Below, piece by piece: positions 24,576 to 31,340 of a stretch of 64,000 nt of DNA (the stretch's first letter is position 1; the number at the start of each line of letters is the position of its first letter). The notes under the pieces are model-generated. The model saw nothing but the letters and a program-made list of their open reading frames with translations. It was not told where the DNA came from and did no database searches. The DNA comes from Chionoecetes opilio (Eukaryota > Arthropoda > Malacostraca > Decapoda > Majidae): the NCBI GenBank assembly GCA_016584305.1, contig JACEEZ010013560.1, positions 1,098,400 through 1,162,399 of the forward strand, given 5' to 3'. The position numbers and the translations under genes were made by a program.

Positions 24576-26050
24576 CCACTGATAAACTCTGGAACTCTCT
24601 TCCTGTTTCTATTTTTCCACTTTCCTATGACTTACATCTTTTCAAAATAAGAGTAACAAGACACCTCCCGAACTAAATTGGCTCACCCCTCTTTTTTATT
24701 TTATTCTCTTACTGTCTTCTTTATAGGGACTGGCAACTAAGCAGGCTTTGTGTTACCCATTTTTGTTGTGCCCTTGGCTGGTTCCTTGTGATGGGGGGGG
24801 GGGGGGGGAATTTGGGCGATTCCATAAGAGTAACTCAAAACAACGGCAAAATGAGTTATCCGGCATGCGCTCCCCCTCGTGGGTGCCGGATAAACGAGGT
24901 TCTCCTGTAATATGATGAGCGTGACTACACCTTAAGTGTATAATCAAGAGAGTACTACACCTTAATCGTGTAGGGTCTAATGCGTGAATGCTGTCTTGAC
25001 CAAAAACTCTTATCAAGACGGCTGGAGCTATACACGTGTACGTTCCAATAATGTTTACTCCTACACGTGGAGGTTCCAATATCTTCCTCACAATTCTTAT
25101 ATTATGTTAATCCTTTGATTAATTGTGGTACTAGTGAATACCACCAGAATTATATTACTATATTTAGTGTATCTTAATTTATACCCAATTCTATAATAAT
25201 ATATACATAGGTCGAATTTTTACTCATCTCCCTTTTTGACAGGGGAGGCGTATCCCACCCTACCATTCTCCCGATTAGAGAGCGGTTTTAGTGGATAATT
25301 TCCACAATCGCTTCATAAGTTCTCTTCAAACTTTGTCTCCTTTGTTAACAGATTTGTCAACTCTTCCCTTGTCTGGGATACTAAAACATTTTCATTTGTT
25401 TTGGTCTGAGTGAGTGAGGGCATCAGCTGATGGTTGTGTGACAATGTTATACGGCAATAACACTGTCACAATGCCTTCCTCTCTTCTCTCCTGTCTCCTC
25501 CAGTACCTCCAGAAACCACAGTACCACACACCGTCATGGTTAATCACTTATAAAGGAGTACACTAAAACCCTTATAACTCTGCATTGTATAACTTGGAAT
25601 TTGATATAACTCAGCAAGGCAAAGACAGTCGGCAATTATTATTATTTTTTTTTTTTTTTTCACTTCTATGCCTATAGCGCCTGTAGGCAGTGACCTCCAG
25701 GGCTCAGATGGTAGGCCCTGGAGGCTTGAAACCATTTCATTGTCATGAAAACAACAGCAAAGTGACGTAAAAGTCCGCGGCGGGGTAGTTGATATTGGCG
25801 GTTGCCGGACAGTAAATACTAGAGTAGGATAAACGTCCGGGGGTGGGTAATGGCCTCGGACTGTTGCGATTCCCGGACGTTTGCGGTTCCCGGACCAGTG
25901 CTCCCCCTTATTAGTCCGAGAAAACGAGGTTTGTGTGTATCTTATCATATTTAAATTATACATACACACAAACCTCAATTTCCCGGACCTCGATTTCCCG
26001 GATATCGGATTTGCCGGACAAAATCCGAGGTCCGGGGATATGTCAATCTC

Positions 26051-26104
<54 letters not shown>

Positions 26105-26463
26105 GTTGAAATGCCTGGTCCTGTTCGTAAATCGACCAAGTTGTCCGGCGGTCCGAGCGTCTCCTGTCACCCCTGGTCAGTGTCCGCGCCTCCCGCCAGG
26201 TGGCAGCATGCTCAGCGGTCGTATTGTTTACATTTGGGCACACGACACTCATGGTTCACCTGCACAGCCTCCGTTAGTCCCCTGACTCCCACTGCCCCTG
26301 GTGCAGGAATGTCTCTGAGACTATTGAACACGTTCTGCTGCCTCCCGCCAGGTGGCAGCATGCTCAGCGGACGTAAAAGTCCGCGGCGGGGTAGTTGATA
26401 TTAGCGGTTGCCGGACAGTAAATACTAGAGTAGGATAAACGTCCGGGGGTGGGTAATGGCATC

Positions 26464-26514
<51 letters not shown>

Positions 26515-28554
26515 CCTGCGATTCCCAGACTTTTGCGGTTCCCGGACCAGTGCTCCCCCCCTATTAGTCCGGGAAATCGAGGTTTGTGTGTACTCAAATC
26601 ATGCAATGGAAACCCCTCCCACCCTGCACCCCTATGTGGCCCTGCCGCAGTTTTGCCACACGTACGATAATTATCATACGTGTACGATAAATTTACCTCC
26701 GGTTACCTCCTTATGAAGCTGAAAGCCTATCTCACATTCGAAGGCACTATTCTTGGCATTGTCCACCCTCTCTTGTTCAACAGGCATAGGAGAACTTGTG
26801 CATTGTCTATTGGTGGCAGTTTACGTAGGTCACCTATACGCGGAAGTTGTAGTACTTAATACTGATATGTTTTATTTTCCTAATCTGTCTTTCAATTATA
26901 AATGGCACATGAAAAATAACTACCAAAAATATATCTTTATTTTTGGAAGTAATTATGTTTCACTTAATACAGTAACTATATTTCCGCCCAGTACTTGGCA
27001 ATGGCAGGACAACTGTACAGATTCCCAGATTATCATCGCGTTGTTGACTCCTCCTATTGGGTGCTCTAGTATGGGATTCACATATTTAAACAAGTATGAA
27101 TATGCAGCCAGAGTTGTCATAGGTCAATGGTATGCAGCATGCAGGTTGCATCTTGCATAGGCGTAATTGACATTAATATGTATCTCAGCCACTGATTTAT
27201 CAGTGTGTTACCTTGATTTGTATATGCTTTTGCACTGAACTTAAATATAACTGCTAATAAATAGAAGAGCATGAATAAAATAAATGCATGATGCTTGTAT
27301 TTTGGATGAGCACAGGATGAAAATATTGTTTGAATTAGATAATGTTTTAGGAGGATGCAAGTATTTATTGAGGCACAAAAAAAATTGCGAAGTCTAATAT
27401 CTTTTAGCTCTACTTTGAAGTGTGTTAATTAGATGTCCCTTTACATCAGTAGTCATAGAGTGTGTATTTTTGAAAAATCTCTGTGGAAATTATCCACCAA
27501 CCACCCTCTCAATTAGTAGAGTAGTACACTCATACCGCGATTTACGAACACACTATTTACGAATTTTCGAAGATACGAACAAAATTATTTTGTCCCAAAA
27601 TTTGGTTTACACACGAATAATTCGAAGTTACGAAGAAAAGTTCGTAAATTCATAAAAAAAAAAATTAAAAAAATGTAATACATAAATAGTAAGAATATTT
27701 ATAACACCTAAATATTGTAAAAGGTTCAGTAAACAGAACCATTGGCTCAGCACATCCACACGCGGGGACGCTCAAGATTGTTTGTTTACATATTCTCCGA
27801 CCAGTCGTGCTGTGTTTATGAACATTATTGTGTATAATCAGACATTTCAGTGATTATTTCAGTGAATAATGCCTCCCAAGCATGGTGCCAGTGCTAGTGT
27901 GGGTGGTCCTAAGCCCAAGAAAGCCAGAAAAGCCATAACACTAGAGAAACCTCTGCTAATTCATCACTAAAAACCCACGGGCCCTAAAAGGTCATGTTAA
28001 GGCTACGTTACCAGTCATATACCGTTCTAGCAAGAAGGCATGGACCAACAGATATTTATTTGAGGACTGGTTCACCAATTACTTTTGCCCTGCAGTGGAG
28101 AGGTACTGCTCTCAGAAGAACATCTCTCTAAGGCACTGCTCCTCCTCGACAATGCTCCAACCCACCCTGTTAACCTCTCTGACTTGTCAGCGCACGTAAG
28201 AGTAGAGTTCCTGCCTTTTATAGCAGTTTATGACATTCTATGGATGTGATTATTGTCCATAGGAACCTATCTCAAATTAAATAATGGGGTTAAATGGGAA
28301 AAATATTCTATTTACGAATTTTCGATTTACAAACAGTTTTGTCAGGAACATAACCCATTCGTAAATCGAGGTGGCCGTGTAGTAGTTTTGTTCAAAGGGG
28401 GTTGAACAAAACTACTACACGGCCACCTCGATTTACGAATGGGTTATGTTCCTGAAAAACTGTTTGTAAATCGAAAATTCGTAAATCGAATATTTTTCCC
28501 ATTTAACCCCATTATTTAATTTTATTAGATTTTTATCTGAATTATTAAAATTAG

Positions 28555-28631
<77 letters not shown>

Positions 28632-30823
28632 ATAATGGTATCAGGTAGAAAATAAGGTAATTTAAGTAAAATATAAGTATTGGGATATGATAAATGAACA
28701 ATCCCAGCGGTATTAACCATTATCACCTTATATTATCACCTTCATTAGAAACGACTGGTCATTAGCCGCCGTTATAATATTTGTGCCTCAGATACGTTGA
28801 CACGTAGTCTAGGTATTCGGGGTGGCCCCTGCCGCCCGCGATTAAATTTAGTACACTTTAGATTCCCAACTTAGCAACACCTCTTGCTAAGCTTCTCCGA
28901 TTAAATCGAGAAGTTGTATTTGAATTTGTATATATAAGTTAAAAACCAAAGGTCGTGTTTTAGCAACACTGCGAATATCCCGCCACGTCAAGTTGGTTGA
29001 TAGCATGTCCTGAAGCCAAACCAAAACACTCAACTCCGTCGTTCACCTCCGGCTATGATCACGCGCGCCACGCCGAGTGCCGTGTTGGTGCAGTATTGAT
29101 CAAGTCCTTTAAGCCAACATAACCCTCCTATCCACCTGATAAGTATCTTAGTTAGTGCTAGCTGGGTTAGCTTGTCGGGAAAAGATAGGCATTGGTTTCT
29201 GGAGGTAAGAATTAAAGTTAAACATATTTTTGTGCCATAAATTTTTATACTTTTGGAGTGAAATACAGTAAACCCTCTCTAATTCGAACTAATTGGGGGA
29301 AGACCTGGGTCGAATTAGCCGAAAGTCCGAATTATCCGATGGTTACCTCTATCCCCTCCACACAATAAGAACTCGCTAAAAGATGCTAAAACAGCACAGA
29401 TTGTAGTACTTGTACCCACCAAAACATGGCTAATACTGAAGTCTTGAAATGCAGTACTACTGTACACAGCACTCAGGTGTCACTGATAGCGTCTTCAGGC
29501 AAGGGCTGCGTTCAGTAAGGCATTGCTAATGGGCGCACACGCAGGCGCACAGTGACGTCAGCATAGAGTATGCCTAGTACACGCCACCCTCACACAGCAG
29601 CACTGCTGGGAGGTGGATCGCCAATGAGTTGCCAGCTCACGCCACAATCAAAGGGCAAAGAAAGACTCCTCTTCTTACCTCCTTAATATTTCATTTCCTG
29701 CTGCTATAACTTCTGCTGCATCAAATACTGGGTCATCAAGTTATTCTGCAACAATTAGAATAGCCACCAAGATAAATTTTGGCAGCTGCTATCTTGGTAG
29801 CAATATGTATTGTGAAACGTTCAGTATCGTTCAGTAGGAAGAGTGCGAGGGGGGTGGGGGTGACCGCTACTGAACACAACAGTGGTGTCACTGGGGATAT
29901 GTAAGGTAAGGTCTTCGGTGCTTAATGTGTTGGAGGCGATGTGGAGGCTGGCTGATGAAGTAGATGGCACAGAGGAGGTGGAAGATGCTGCAGAAAACTT
30001 TGACAATTTGAACAATGTGTGCACAATTCGATCTTCAGTTTGGATTATGGAAAGTTGTTGAAAAATTCGATCTGGGCCTGAAACGGCGAATTATCCAGTT
30101 TGAATTATACGGCTTCAAATTAGAGAGGGTTTACTGTCTTGCTTTTGCTGTTTCATGACTATGTATAATTACTAAATCACATAATGTGTGTTCATGCTCA
30201 TGATTAATCTTTAGAAAGATTACAAAATTCTTTCATATCAGTGTGCTGCATACTACTACAGTATACCCTTCTCTGATTTTTTTTTTAGCTTTTTCTTATT
30301 ACTTTCTTAGTGCCTGTTCATGCACTTACCTTTACCGGAAAAAATGTATTGATCTTTTATAATCTTCCCCAAGACAACAAATAAAGTTAATCGCCCTCCA
30401 GAATATTGATGCCCAAAGCTGTGTTCACATATTCACTTAATTTCAAAAGAACATATGCTTGCTACATATAGCTTCACATCCTAACCAGACATTGTGCCCC
30501 TTCTCCTAGGCTTATGTGGTATAACCTCATTTAAGATAGAATTTCAGCCTCAACATTGCTTACCATCGTATTATATAGCTTGAAAAATATATGTTGTAAA
30601 TGGGCATATATTATATGAAATTTTTCTTTATTCACATAGAAAACTACCAAACACTCGCCTTCGAAATGACCAAGATGTGCAACGCCTCACAGACTACACA
30701 GAGTTGGAACTTGTGATGAGGGGTCAGAGTCGCCTCCCTGCCACACAAAGTATCACTCAGTCCACCTCTAAGAATAATTACAGCTCCATTCATGGATTCA
30801 AGAATCAGACTATTTTATACTAG
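9344..30823 (+). CDS. ANKRD40: ANKRD40-like ankyrin repeat domain protein (complete coding region, 5 exons)
   Basis: Coding exons are 9344-9468, 11534-11679, 14767-15036, 22852-22999 and 30640-30823. They join in frame to 873 nt, or 290 residues plus a TAG stop. Residues about 9-90 are ankyrin repeats (DKLREACCYGDTEAV, then NGWTGLHWACKRGRAEIIRLL). Residues about 91-180 are a Pro/Ser/Thr-rich linker. Residues about 182-250 match the conserved C-terminal region of ANKRD40 (VLKVRV, DFIEIDL, RIRKLPNTRLRNDQDVQRL, YTELELVM). Every junction is GT-AG with consistent phase. The start is the first ATG after an acceptor AG at 9331-9332, so at least one 5' untranslated exon lies upstream and was not found. 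Vertebrate ANKRD40 is about 370 residues; the shortfall is mainly in the linker. Its biochemical function is poorly known; a protein-interaction adaptor is only what the ankyrin fold suggests. The introns hold most of the transposons in this half of the window. Confidence 0.9.
9595..9797. mobile_element. piggyBac-like MITE in ANKRD40 intron 1
   Basis: It is flanked by TTAA at 9591-9594 and 9798-9801. Ends CCCCTTGAGACCAGAACG and (inverted) CCCCTTCACGTCCAGATC are imperfect inverted repeats. Length 203 bp, no coding potential. The TTAA target and CCC-start ends fit piggyBac. Confidence 0.65.
9900..10260. other. Intron sequence without recognised features
   Basis: Unique-looking sequence. The - strand holds a 100-codon open frame with no family resemblance. 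Confidence 0.4.
10317..10567 (+). mobile_element. tRNA-Val-derived SINE
   Basis: The head 10320-10388 has A box TAGTGTAGTGGTTAGCACG, an anticodon stem CTCGG/CCGAG with loop CTCACAA (anticodon CAC, Val) and B box GGGTTTGATCC. A ~170-bp body and (AAAC)n tail follow. A second truncated copy is inverted at 22127-22222. Confidence 0.8.
10699..11345 (+). pseudogene. 3' end of a non-LTR retrotransposon (family with SHVWGGSTHTALL)
   Basis: Broken frames give LYRSLICLCMLYVSHVRGGS, HTALLKRVESNAFHLISSPP, NARVNLYLHSVFPFPGKLWN and the shared 3' UTR (TAGGGACTGGCAACTGAGC). Copies of this family are at 24590, 40830, 42394 and 51725. Confidence 0.75.
11367..11503 (+). repeat. (CT)n microsatellite upstream of ANKRD40 exon 2
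   Basis: About 135 bp of CT with three GCTCTC interruptions. It ends in CTCAG, a cryptic 3' splice site, 30 nt before the true acceptor at 11532-11533. Long reading frames here (RERERE, SLSLSL) are artefacts. Confidence 0.95.
11534..11679 (+). CDS. ANKRD40: ANKRD40-like coding exon 2 (central ankyrin repeats)
   Basis: It encodes TGLHWACKRGRAEIIRLL, a textbook ankyrin repeat, followed by SGADVDIENNQAHTPANL. The acceptor is TTTGCAG and the donor GTATGA. A long (CT)n tract ends about 30 nt upstream in an AG that could serve as a cryptic acceptor (11503). Confidence 0.9.
12178..12230. repeat. Short GGTTA/TTAGG-like run
   Basis: GGTTTGGTTAGGTTAGG and related words. Similar runs are at 16373-16395 and 43571-43612. 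Too short to be a telomeric array. Confidence 0.5.
12505..13070 (-). pseudogene. C-terminal zinc-knuckle and 3' end of a non-LTR retrotransposon
   Basis: On the - strand, 13019-12807 encodes CVICETGVDETVEYLRLECE, the CCHC-type C-terminus of RTE/Jockey-like elements, then RYEYARTKMLEVVVGEVG. The shared 3' end (see 1832-2012) follows, down to CAAGCTCAAGCTC near 12545. The upstream side carries ATCAAGATTAAGATCAAG, also seen at 21970. Confidence 0.65.
13085..13345 (+). mobile_element. SINE (family with CTATAGGC-A(n) end), 5'-truncated
   Basis: It matches the full copy on the - strand at 56102-55787: GAGTGGCCTAAGAACACCC ... CACCACGGGCGAGGGC ... GGTGCTATAGGC then A(10). The tRNA-like head is missing. 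Confidence 0.65.
13346..13460 (+). mobile_element. End fragment of the CAGTACCC pogo-like family
   Basis: It matches 18724-18815 (AACTCAGGGAGAT, AAGTCGGGATGGTAA, AATTTAGGACTC). The same SINE precedes both copies. The true terminus is lost where another element end begins near 13467. Confidence 0.5.
13467..13560. mobile_element. Solo end of the CACACAA-CCTCG pogo-like family
   Basis: CACTTGACCCTCCATTTCCC, then TAGGGGG, TGGTCCGGGAACC and AAAGTCCGGGAACCG, as in the end at 32787. Confidence 0.5.
13640..14130 (-). pseudogene. Jockey-like retrotransposon C-terminus with a ~62-bp insert
   Basis: In the - sense it reads LRLSPDPHCPWCRNIPETIE and the TCAFLRKTGQL block, then stops and ends GGATCCTCGCAGCCCT. 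Compared with 17533-17905 it has an extra AAG-rich 62-bp segment at about 13890-13952. That segment recurs at 44544-44605. Confidence 0.65.
14135..14463 (-). mobile_element. Truncated CAGTCGACCCTCG-type pogo-like element
   Basis: The right end TAAATCGAGGGTCGACTG|TA at 14463 matches the element at 43902-45059. The inner part holds two copies of a segment (CACTGTTTACCTCCCA ... TTGTGTTTGTGATTA) at about 14165-14230 and 14270-14325; the 43.9-kb element has one. Confidence 0.65.
14767..15036 (+). CDS. ANKRD40: ANKRD40-like coding exon 3 (linker)
   Basis: This 270-nt exon encodes the low-complexity linker, starting GAETPPANEGTTPSPDSLP and ending DTLVKESK. It is rich in Pro, Ser, Thr and Asn and probably disordered. 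The acceptor is TCTAAG, a weak non-pyrimidine-C acceptor, and the donor is GTGAGT. Frame and phase fit both neighbours. Confidence 0.88.
15037..15770. other. Intron stretch without recognised features
   Basis: Unique-looking, moderately AT-rich sequence. No repeat family or RNA was recognised. Confidence 0.5.
16373..16395. repeat. Short TTAGG-like run
   Basis: AGATTAGGTTAGGTTAG. Short and isolated. Confidence 0.5.
16505..16545. repeat. Poly(C) tract with short (CA)n
   Basis: About 31 consecutive C then ACACACACACAC. Such runs are prone to sequencing error. Confidence 0.9.
17352..17475 (+). pseudogene. Tigger/pogo-like transposase N-terminal remnant
   Basis: MANSSKRFTNTIAYKLKVIR followed by YAIEDGNRPTERHFW matches the psq/CENP-B-type helix-turn-helix start of pogo-group transposases (KLKVI.YA...GNR...R.F). 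It degrades after about 40 codons and is cut by a LINE fragment at 17533. Confidence 0.6.
17533..17905 (-). pseudogene. Jockey-like retrotransposon C-terminus, best preserved frame
   Basis: An open frame of 98 codons (17898-17602) reads CPWCINVLETIEHFLLQCPR, then VVLHSQLLSLNVTTFDLPTL and CAFLRKTSQLQRL stop. The CxxC...H...C pattern is the C-terminal cysteine motif of Jockey/I-type LINEs. A (CAACAA)-like end follows at 17533. Confidence 0.75.
17999..18190 (+). other. Unrecognised 64-codon reading frame
   Basis: MAGKVIDGVHLSDYVLQMLD to LLGGDLPGLLRQ. The composition looks protein-like and it starts cleanly at ATG, but I recognise no family. It lies inside a transposon block and is probably a remnant of one. 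Confidence 0.25.
18465..18560. repeat. Dispersed repeat also found at 5185-5275
   Basis: It shares GCTAATTTATGCATG, GTGCTAATTCATT and ATATCAATGGAAAGCTAAT with the insert of the 2-kb tandem repeat. Confidence 0.6.
18565..18723 (+). mobile_element. SINE (CTATAGGC-A(n) family), 5'-truncated
   Basis: It matches 13200-13345 and the full copy at 55787-56102. It ends GGTGCTATAGGCGAAG and about 30 A. It abuts the CAGTACCC-family end exactly as at 13.3 kb. Confidence 0.65.
18973..19000. repeat. Perfect short inverted repeat
   Basis: AAAACAGTGTCTT and its complement are separated by TT, inside the HARBI1-like remnant. Confidence 0.7.
19240..20290. other. Intron stretch without recognised genes
   Basis: It contains a short (CA)n at about 19447-19465. 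Open frames of 108 and 157 codons overlap on opposite strands here, but neither resembles a known protein. Confidence 0.5.
20873..21345. mobile_element. hAT-like element end with GTATTTAAATAC palindrome array
   Basis: It starts CAGAGCTGGGCAGTATTT, typical of hAT ends of the CAGAG.TGGGCA type, followed by about ten GTATTTAAATAC-like palindromes on both sides of a unique centre. The right terminus is lost where another element end begins at 21352. Confidence 0.5.
21352..21420. mobile_element. Solo end of the CACACAA-CCTCG pogo-like family
   Basis: TA then CACACAAACCTCGTTTTCC, AGGGGGGAGCACTGGTCCGG. Only the end is present. Confidence 0.55.
21535..21600 (+). repeat. Dispersed short repeat with AGAAG tail
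   Basis: GCGATACTAAGTGTCAAAAG then TCACAAGAAGAAGACGAAT. The inverted copy is at 24068-24130. Related AAG-rich copies are at 13.89 and 44.55 kb. Confidence 0.45.
21755..21850. repeat. Dispersed ~95-bp repeat
   Basis: CTTCTCTCCTGTCTCCTCC then AGTACCTCCAG, matching 25470-25560 almost exactly. Confidence 0.6.
21965..22090 (+). mobile_element. Short retroelement copy between (ATCAAG)-type repeats
   Basis: It starts ATCAAGATTAAGATCAAG, then GGGAGAACGCCGGACTAAAG, and ends CTGGGTGACTCCCATTTC plus AAGCTCAAGCTCC. See 1832-2012 and 12505-13070. Confidence 0.5.
22127..22222 (-). mobile_element. tRNA-Val SINE body fragment
   Basis: The reverse complement of 10430-10520 (CACCCAGCAGTGAATGGG ... GGCTTCGGCCAACAC). 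It lies directly against a CAGTACCC-family fragment. Confidence 0.65.
22223..22404. mobile_element. Right end of a CAGTACCC-type pogo-like element
   Basis: Inverted, it reads CAGTACCCTCCCGAGGTTC from 22404, then matches 16895-17075 for about 180 bp through CTTATAAGACTCAC and TTTCCCCCAAAAAATA. TA follows at 22405. Confidence 0.55.
22410..22850. other. Intron upstream of ANKRD40 exon 4
   Basis: T-rich, no repeat family recognised. It includes the exon-4 polypyrimidine region. Confidence 0.5.
22852..22999 (+). CDS. ANKRD40: ANKRD40-like coding exon 4 (conserved C-terminal region)
   Basis: It encodes EMVLKVRVANSDDPDFIEID and onward to NPQLVERI, the start of the conserved C-terminal region of the family. 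The acceptor is CATTTCAG and the donor GTTTGT. About 7.8 kb of repeat-filled intron separates it from exon 3 and 7.6 kb from exon 5. Confidence 0.9.
23000..24067. other. Intron stretch, possible degraded transposon
   Basis: At 24020-24055 the inverted reading TTAACACTTAGGCACCC looks like a TTAA-type terminus, but a left partner was not found. No gene is recognised. Confidence 0.3.
24068..24130 (-). repeat. Dispersed short repeat with AGAAG tail
   Basis: The inverted copy of 21535-21600. Confidence 0.45.
24458..24907. mobile_element. CAGGAGAACCTCG-type pogo-like element with LINE insert
   Basis: Left TA|CAGGAGAACCTCGTTTAACC and right, inverted, CAGGAGAACCTCGTTTATCC with TA outside (24908-24909). 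The 450 bp includes T(45) at 24531-24575, the 3' end of the WGGSTHTALL LINE family (24580-24790) and a G run. Confidence 0.75.
25640..25735 (-). mobile_element. SINE 3' end fragment
   Basis: Inverted, it reads CAGGGCCTACCATCTGAGCC ... GCGCTATAGGCATAG and A-rich tail, the 3' part of the SINE at 55787-56102. Confidence 0.5.
25756..25937. mobile_element. Right half of a CACACAA-CCTCG pogo-like element
   Basis: It matches 46640-46813: GTGACGTAAAAGTCCGCGGC ... GATAAACGTCCGGGGGTGGG ... GAGGTTTGTGTG|TA. It sits 27 bp from the next full element. Confidence 0.65.
25965..26590 (+). mobile_element. CACACAA-CCTCG pogo-like element, copy A
   Basis: TA on both sides. Ends CACACAAACCTCAATTTCCC and, inverted, CACACAAACCTCGATTTCC. 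It contains two T(50) tracts (26047-26102, 26467-26512) and an insert of the Jockey-like C-terminus region (about 26190-26370) in which the CGCCAGGTGGCAGCATGC block occurs twice. It has no intact transposase. Confidence 0.8.
26600..27520. other. Intron stretch without recognised features
   Basis: AT-rich. A 135-codon open frame at 26753-27160 has no family resemblance and is not supported as a gene. Confidence 0.4.
27527..28379 (+). mobile_element. Tigger/pogo-like element with internally deleted transposase
   Basis: Ends TA|CACTCATACCGCGATTTACG and, inverted, CACGGCCACCTCGATTTACG. The start of a transposase is at 27869 (MPPKHGASASVGGPKPKKAR, KAITLEK). A later piece reads SKKAWTNRYLFEDWFTNYF and LLLLDNAPTHPVNLSDLSAH, VRVEFLP, the second catalytic Asp (LDNA) region of the pogo-group DDE domain. 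Most of the catalytic domain between is deleted and frames are broken. Confidence 0.8.
28271..28525. repeat. Near-perfect palindrome with ~124-bp arms and 6-bp spacer
   Basis: The left arm ends at 28395 and the right arm starts at 28402, with AGGGGG between. The arms differ by about two substitutions and one indel. They contain the end of the 27527-28379 element plus about 16 bp of its flanking DNA. Confidence 0.85.
28556..28628. repeat. (AT)n microsatellite
   Basis: About 36 AT units next to the palindrome. Confidence 0.95.
29266..30136 (+). mobile_element. CAGTAAACCCTCTC-type Tigger/pogo-like element
   Basis: The left end TA|CAGTAAACCCTCTCTAATTC is mirrored at 30136. The inner 3' part reads RLADEVDGTEEVEDAAENF, like the acidic C-terminus of Tigger transposases. 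A related inner fragment lies at 36420-36650. 871 bp, no intact frame. Confidence 0.75.
30640..30823 (+). CDS. ANKRD40: ANKRD40-like terminal coding exon 5
   Basis: It encodes RKLPNTRLRNDQDVQRL, then TDYTELELVMRG and a divergent Ser/Asn-rich tail, and stops at TAG 30821-30823. The acceptor is CACATAG. An ATTAAA hexamer at 31066-31071 is a possible poly(A) signal about 240 nt downstream, but nothing confirms its use. Confidence 0.9.
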
Positions 30824-31340
30824 GTGTATCCATTCTTCTTCTAACCTAAGTGTTTAACTTTTACTTCCTATAAATTGCAGCATCAGTTTGAGGATGTTGA
30901 ATATTATATAAATTTGTGTGTATGTTTGTGTGTAGCTACTTTTGTCTCAATGTTAATTTGAGCATATTTAGAAACCTAAGAACTAAACCTAGAAGGCATA
31001 AACTTTCTTTATTTTTCAATTTTCCCCACAGAAAATACTGTTTTTTTGTAAGTGCTCTCTCTCTCATTAAAGTAATAAGTGTTTATAATGCGTTATTAGG
31101 GTCATTTCATGATAAATTACCAGATGCTCTGTATTCTTGACTCTTTAAAGGGACCGTCCGCCATGGGTTTTTTTACAATTTCTGATGAATATCAAAATAT
31201 TAAGAAAAATTACAAAGCCTTGTTCATCCTACAGCAGTCATGTGGCGAAATTTTATAGCAATATTTGCTAAAAACTGGTTTTGGCTGATTTTCTGCCCCA
31301 TCCCCTGAAAGATGACTCATAAAGATAGCAAAAGGAAAAT
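30824..31340 (+). other. Presumed ANKRD40 3' UTR and downstream DNA
   Basis: No coding potential. It includes the ATTAAA candidate and, at 31147, AAAGGGACCGTCCGCC, which resembles a TTAA-type transposon terminus without a visible partner. Confidence 0.4.
31066..31071 (+). promoter_or_regulatory. Candidate poly(A) signal for the ANKRD40-like gene
   Basis: ATTAAA is the second most common animal poly(A) hexamer. This is the first good match after the stop codon at 30823. A GU-rich stretch is not obvious nearby, so this is a weak prediction from position only. Confidence 0.25.

Noticed and set aside
25544..26716. Open frames containing runs of Lys or Phe
   Set aside because: They come from T(50) tracts inside the pogo-like element, not from genes.
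26753..27160. A 135-codon + strand frame as a gene
   Set aside because: No domain, no supporting splice structure and ordinary AT-rich composition; length is possible by chance.
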